Shown here: in pieces, positions 7,694 through 9,514 of the stretch
How the letters are laid out: each line of letters starts with the position of its first letter
Numbering within the stretch: position 1 is the first letter of the stretch
NCBI GenBank assembly: GCA_029938985.1
Contig: JAOZTW010000154.1
Span: 1 to 9,514 of the forward strand
DNA length: 9,514 nt
Origin: Bacteroidales bacterium
Lineage (GTDB): Bacteria; Bacteroidota; Bacteroidia; Bacteroidales; JAOZQN01
Direction of reading: 5' to 3'
The notes under the pieces: generated by a model
What the model was told of the DNA's origin: nothing
The model's database searches: none
What the model saw: only the letters and a program-made list of their open reading frames with translations
Translations under genes and position numbers: made by a program

Positions 7694-7743
7694 ATAAGTG
7701 AAAGTTGAAAAAGATAAAATAAAAATATATTTATAAATAAAAC

Positions 7744-7773
7744 AAGAGTTTCCTTTTTAATAAGGAAACTTTT
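7744..7773 (+). terminator. Hairpin with T-rich 3' side upstream of the AAA_14-like gene
   Basis: A perfect 9-bp stem (agtttcctt 7747-7755, aaggaaact 7762-7770), extendable to 12 bp with one G-T pair, has a 6-nt loop and ends in TTTTat. No gene precedes it on the plus strand. It could end a short transcript started near 7699 or act as a leader attenuator for the ATPase gene at 7805. Confidence 0.45.
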
Positions 7774-7776
7774 ATG

Positions 7777-7803
7777 TATTTTTGTCTCTTTAAACAGGGA
7801 CAA
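7777..7803 (+). promoter_or_regulatory. -7 element overlapped by a palindrome abutting the AAA_14-like start
   Basis: TATTTTTG (7777-7784) matches TAnnTTTG. Overlapping it is an inverted repeat, ttgtctct (7782-7789) and agggacaa (7796-7803), with one wobble position and a 6-nt loop. It ends one base before the ATG at 7805. It could be an operator, or an RNA hairpin that hides the start codon. No clear -33 TTTG is seen. Confidence 0.35.
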
Positions 7804-7804
7804 T

Positions 7805-8410
7805 ATGAAAAAAGAAATATTTAAGCAATTAATAACCAATAATCAAGAAAAAGAGTTTGATTATGTATTTGAAAGGGATATAGATTTCCCATTAGTAAGT
7901 AATAAAATAATAGCTTTTATTGGAGTTCGCCGTAGCGGAAAAACGCATTTAATGTATCATGCAATAAAACGTTTGCGTAAAACGATGCGAATAGAAAATA
8001 TTGTTTATCTTAATTTTGAAGATGATAGGATATTTCCATTAAATTTGCAAGACTTATCACTTTTTTTGGAAGCATATTATGAACTTTTTCCTAATAATAA
8101 ATCCGAAAAAGTAATTTTCTTTTTTGATGAAATACAAGTTGTAGAAAATTGGGAAAAATTTGTTCGTAGGCTTTATGATACCGAAAATTGTCAAATTTTT
8201 ATAAGTGGTTCGTCATCAAAATTATTAAGTAGCGAAATTGCAACCAGCTTGCGTGGCCGAACACTTACTTTTGAGGTTTTTCCATTATCATTTAAAGAAT
8301 ATTTGCAATTTAATAATGTTAAAGTAAATATTTATAGTTCAAGAAGCAAATCACAAATAATATATTATTTTGAAAAATATTTAGGCTACGCATTTAAAGT
8401 TGGACAATAA
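7805..8410 (+). pseudogene. 3'-truncated AAA_14 (DUF4143-type) ATPase
   Basis: The encoded 201 residues are the N-terminal ATPase half of an AAA_14 protein. Walker A GVRRSGKT is at 40-47, Walker B VIFFFDEIQ at about 103-111 (Asp108, Glu109), the sensor block ISGSSSKLLS from 134, and the arginine motif LRGRTLTFEVFPLSF from 149. Full members usually run about 380-430 residues and carry a C-terminal DUF4143 domain; here the frame leaves the family just after KYLGY and stops six residues later (AFKVGQ). A palindrome begins 5 bases after the stop, and no DUF4143 sequence follows. I read this as a gene that lost its 3' half by deletion or insertion. Such ATPases are common accessory genes in Bacteroidota, with unclear roles. 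Confidence 0.75.
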
Positions 8411-8414
8411 ATTA

Positions 8415-8445
8415 CTGTCGGTGTGGCTTAAAGCCACGCCAACAG
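8415..8445. repeat. 31-nt near-perfect palindrome after the truncated ATPase
   Basis: Two 15-nt arms around a single central A (8430) pair at 13 Watson-Crick positions plus one G-T pair; the core is gtggcttaaagccac. GC content is much higher than the surroundings. No T-run follows, so it is a poor terminator. It looks like a repetitive palindromic unit or the remnant end of an inserted element, and it marks the point where the ATPase gene is cut. Confidence 0.6.
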
Positions 8446-8502
8446 TTTATATACAATTGTTTGTGCGAGAGCGATGTGCAACTTTACGTGGGTAGCCGTT
8501 CA

Positions 8503-8530
8503 ATTGAAAATTGAAAATTGAATATTGAAA
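8503..8530. repeat. Tandem heptamer repeat ATTGAAA x4
   Basis: There are four consecutive 7-nt units, attgaaa, attgaaa, attgaat and attgaaa, followed by a partial unit att. It is non-coding and lies between the truncated ATPase and the membrane-protein remnant. Heptamer arrays of this sort can change copy number by slippage; no function is evident. Confidence 0.85.
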
Positions 8531-8579
8531 ATTTTACACCGATTTTTTTGCAAAATTCGATTTTTTTTCATTTGCCGAA

Positions 8580-8954
8580 ATGTTTAACAAATTTGTAACA
8601 CACTCTATTTTTATCCCAGGTTTAGGACAAGTAAAAAGAGGGCAAAAACCTACTGGCTACACAGTAATGACTTTTACAGGAATTACAATAGGTGGTGCAG
8701 TAATTTCGGAATCGTTGCGACAAATAATGCTTTCAAAAGCAAAACGAAATCCGTATTCTACTATTTATAAAGATAATGCAGCAATTTTTGGAACAGTATG
8801 AACAGCAAGTTTAATCGGTTTTGGTGCAATATATGTTTTTAATATTGCAAGTGCAATCGCATATAAGCCAAAAAATAAATATTTGAGCAATATTTATTTT
8901 ACTCCAACTTATAACAATAATAGTTTTTATTGTGCTTTAAATATCCGTTTTTAA
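8580..8954 (+). pseudogene. Remnant of a small membrane domain with PGLGQ motif, interrupted by TGA
   Basis: The frame from ATG 8580 reaches an in-frame TGA at 8799-8801, then stays open in the same frame for 50 further codons to TAA at 8952-8954. Read through, it gives about 124 residues, with IPGLGQVKRGQK near residues 11-22 and two hydrophobic segments (about 28-48 and 70-95). The PGLGQ plus small hydrophobic segments resembles the C-terminal membrane domain (DUF5683-like) seen in Bacteroidota proteins; this is a tentative match. TGA where Trp would fit (GTV-TASL) suggests a TGG to TGA nonsense change. Intact genes here use TGG for Trp, so recoding is not indicated. An in-frame stop at 8526-8528 and no earlier ATG suggest an N-terminal part is also lost. 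Confidence 0.6.
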
Positions 8955-8956
8955 GG

Positions 8957-8994
8957 AATGATACAATTATTCAATGGTTCAATGATACAATTAT
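8957..8994. repeat. Direct repeat aatgatacaattat, two copies 24 nt apart
   Basis: Identical 14-mers lie at 8957-8970 and 8981-8994, separated by tcaatggttc. They sit in the non-coding gap that starts right after the membrane-protein remnant. The rest of the gap to 9080 shows nothing more than a small acaca/tgtgt palindrome at 9019-9030. Confidence 0.8.
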
Positions 8995-9081
8995 GTTACT
9001 AAACCTGCTGATTAAAAAACACAAATGTGTAAAAACTTTTGTATGGATACTTAGTTTGTTTTTCAACAACTTATAATAATA

Positions 9082-9122
9082 AAAAAAAGTTATAAATTCT
9101 AATGAGTTTTATAACTTTTTTT
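9082..9122. terminator. Bidirectional 15-bp hairpin between convergent genes
   Basis: A perfect 15-bp stem (9082-9096 with 9108-9122) carries seven A on the left and seven T on the right, with an 11-nt loop. On either strand the stem core gttataa is followed by a T-run. It lies between the plus-strand remnant and the minus-strand gene ending at 9168, as expected of a shared terminator. Confidence 0.75.
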
Positions 9123-9167
9123 GTCATAGTGAAGACTTTGGTGAAATTTTATTTTTTAGAAATAAAA

Positions 9168-9514
9168 TCAGTCTATTCCAAGTATTTTTTGTATTTCTGG
9201 AAGAGTAATATTCAGTTTTTGAGAAATATCCTCTTTGCTCGTTCCATTCAATATCATTTTTAATATTTTATTATTTTGTTCTGCTTTTATTCTTTTTAAT
9301 TTTTCTGTATTTAATTTTTCTGTTAAAACGTTTATTGTTCTGTACTTATTTTTTAATGTTTGTAAAAACTCATCTTCTGCGTGCATTTGTTCCTCTAAAT
9401 CAGGATTTTCGAGTGCGGCAGATTTTAATCTGCGAACTAAACGGTCAAATTTTTTTGGTATTTTATCAGAATCGTAACGTAAGCGATGAGGATTATTATT
9501 GAAAATTAAACTCT
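9168..9514 (-). CDS. 3' part of an unrecognised gene, coiled-coil and C-terminal helix-turn-helix-like end
   Basis: The minus-strand frame stays open from the stop (TGA, 9168-9170) to the window edge, so the internal Met at 9386 is not necessarily the start; about 115 residues are visible. The visible part begins NNNPHRLRYDSDK and continues with charged helices (KKFDRLVRRLKSAALENPD, then a Lys/Glu-rich probable coiled coil). It ends in a short segment, SKEDISQKLNITLPEIQKIL, that looks like a small helix-turn-helix. Similar helical tails close many Rpn/PD-(D/E)XK nuclease-type accessory proteins, but no catalytic part lies inside the window, so I do not name it. It faces the bidirectional hairpin at 9082-9122. 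Confidence 0.65.
   Translation of the reverse strand, partial: SLIFNNNPHRLRYDSDKIPKKFDRLVRRLKSAALENPDLEEQMHAEDEFLQTLKNKYRTINVLTEKLNTEKLKRIKAEQNNKILKMILNGTSKEDISQKLNITLPEIQKILGID

Noticed and set aside
8799..8801. Alternative genetic code with TGA as Trp
   Set aside because: Intact suf genes use TGG for Trp and none contains an internal TGA; the single case lies in a decaying gene.
9235..9477. 80-residue plus-strand frame opposite the minus-strand gene
   Set aside because: It is low-complexity (Phe/Ser/Asn-rich) and is the antisense reading of a better-supported coiled-coil coding frame.
1..9514. CRISPR array, tRNA or rRNA genes
   Set aside because: No regularly spaced repeats of CRISPR type were seen, and no cloverleaf or rRNA-like conserved stretches were recognised by eye.

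Overview
The window is very AT-rich. It uses A-rich leaders (for example ataaaaATG) in place of strong Shine-Dalgarno sites, has a few TAnnTTTG-type -7 promoter matches, and carries a SUF gene order (sufC-sufD-sufS-sufE-DUF59) typical of Bacteroidota. I place it in Bacteroidota; the order cannot be fixed from this sequence. The standard genetic code applies, since Trp in intact genes is TGG.

Layout. (1) Positions 1-537 hold no gene: an AT-rich leader with a 13-bp hairpin (133-168) and a MITE-like repeat with inverted ends and a candidate 8-bp target duplication (381-520). (2) Positions 538-2766 hold a two-gene module that I read as a PARIS-type anti-phage system: an ABC-type AAA ATPase (AriA-like) and a DUF4435/Toprim protein (AriB-like). 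The second gene is split by a one-base frameshift near 2276-2281. (3) Positions 2787-7082 hold the iron-sulfur cluster assembly genes sufC, sufD, sufS, sufE and a DUF59 gene, ended by a hairpin terminator at 7109-7135. A second, diverged copy of the MITE-like repeat sits between sufC and sufD (3536-3657). sufB, normally next to sufC, is not in the window; the defence module occupies the place where it would be expected.

(4) Positions 7238-7612 (minus strand) hold an Hsp15-type S4 RNA-binding protein. (5) From 7613 to the end the sequence looks like decaying accessory DNA: a divergent intergenic region rich in inverted repeats, a 3'-truncated AAA_14-type ATPase, a palindrome, a 7-bp tandem repeat, a membrane-protein remnant with an in-frame TGA, a pair of 14-nt direct repeats, a strong bidirectional hairpin, and the 3' part of an unrecognised minus-strand gene that runs off the window edge.

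How the parts relate. SufS with SufE mobilises sulfur from cysteine, SufC/SufD (with SufB, not seen here) form the scaffold complex, and the DUF59 protein assists Fe-S maturation. The defence-like pair reads in the same direction, only 20 bp ahead of sufC, so sufC may now depend on transcription through that module. The most notable points are this placement of a PARIS-like pair inside a suf locus, the broken effector beside an apparently intact sensor ATPase, and the paired MITE-like repeats bracketing ariA-ariB-sufC.
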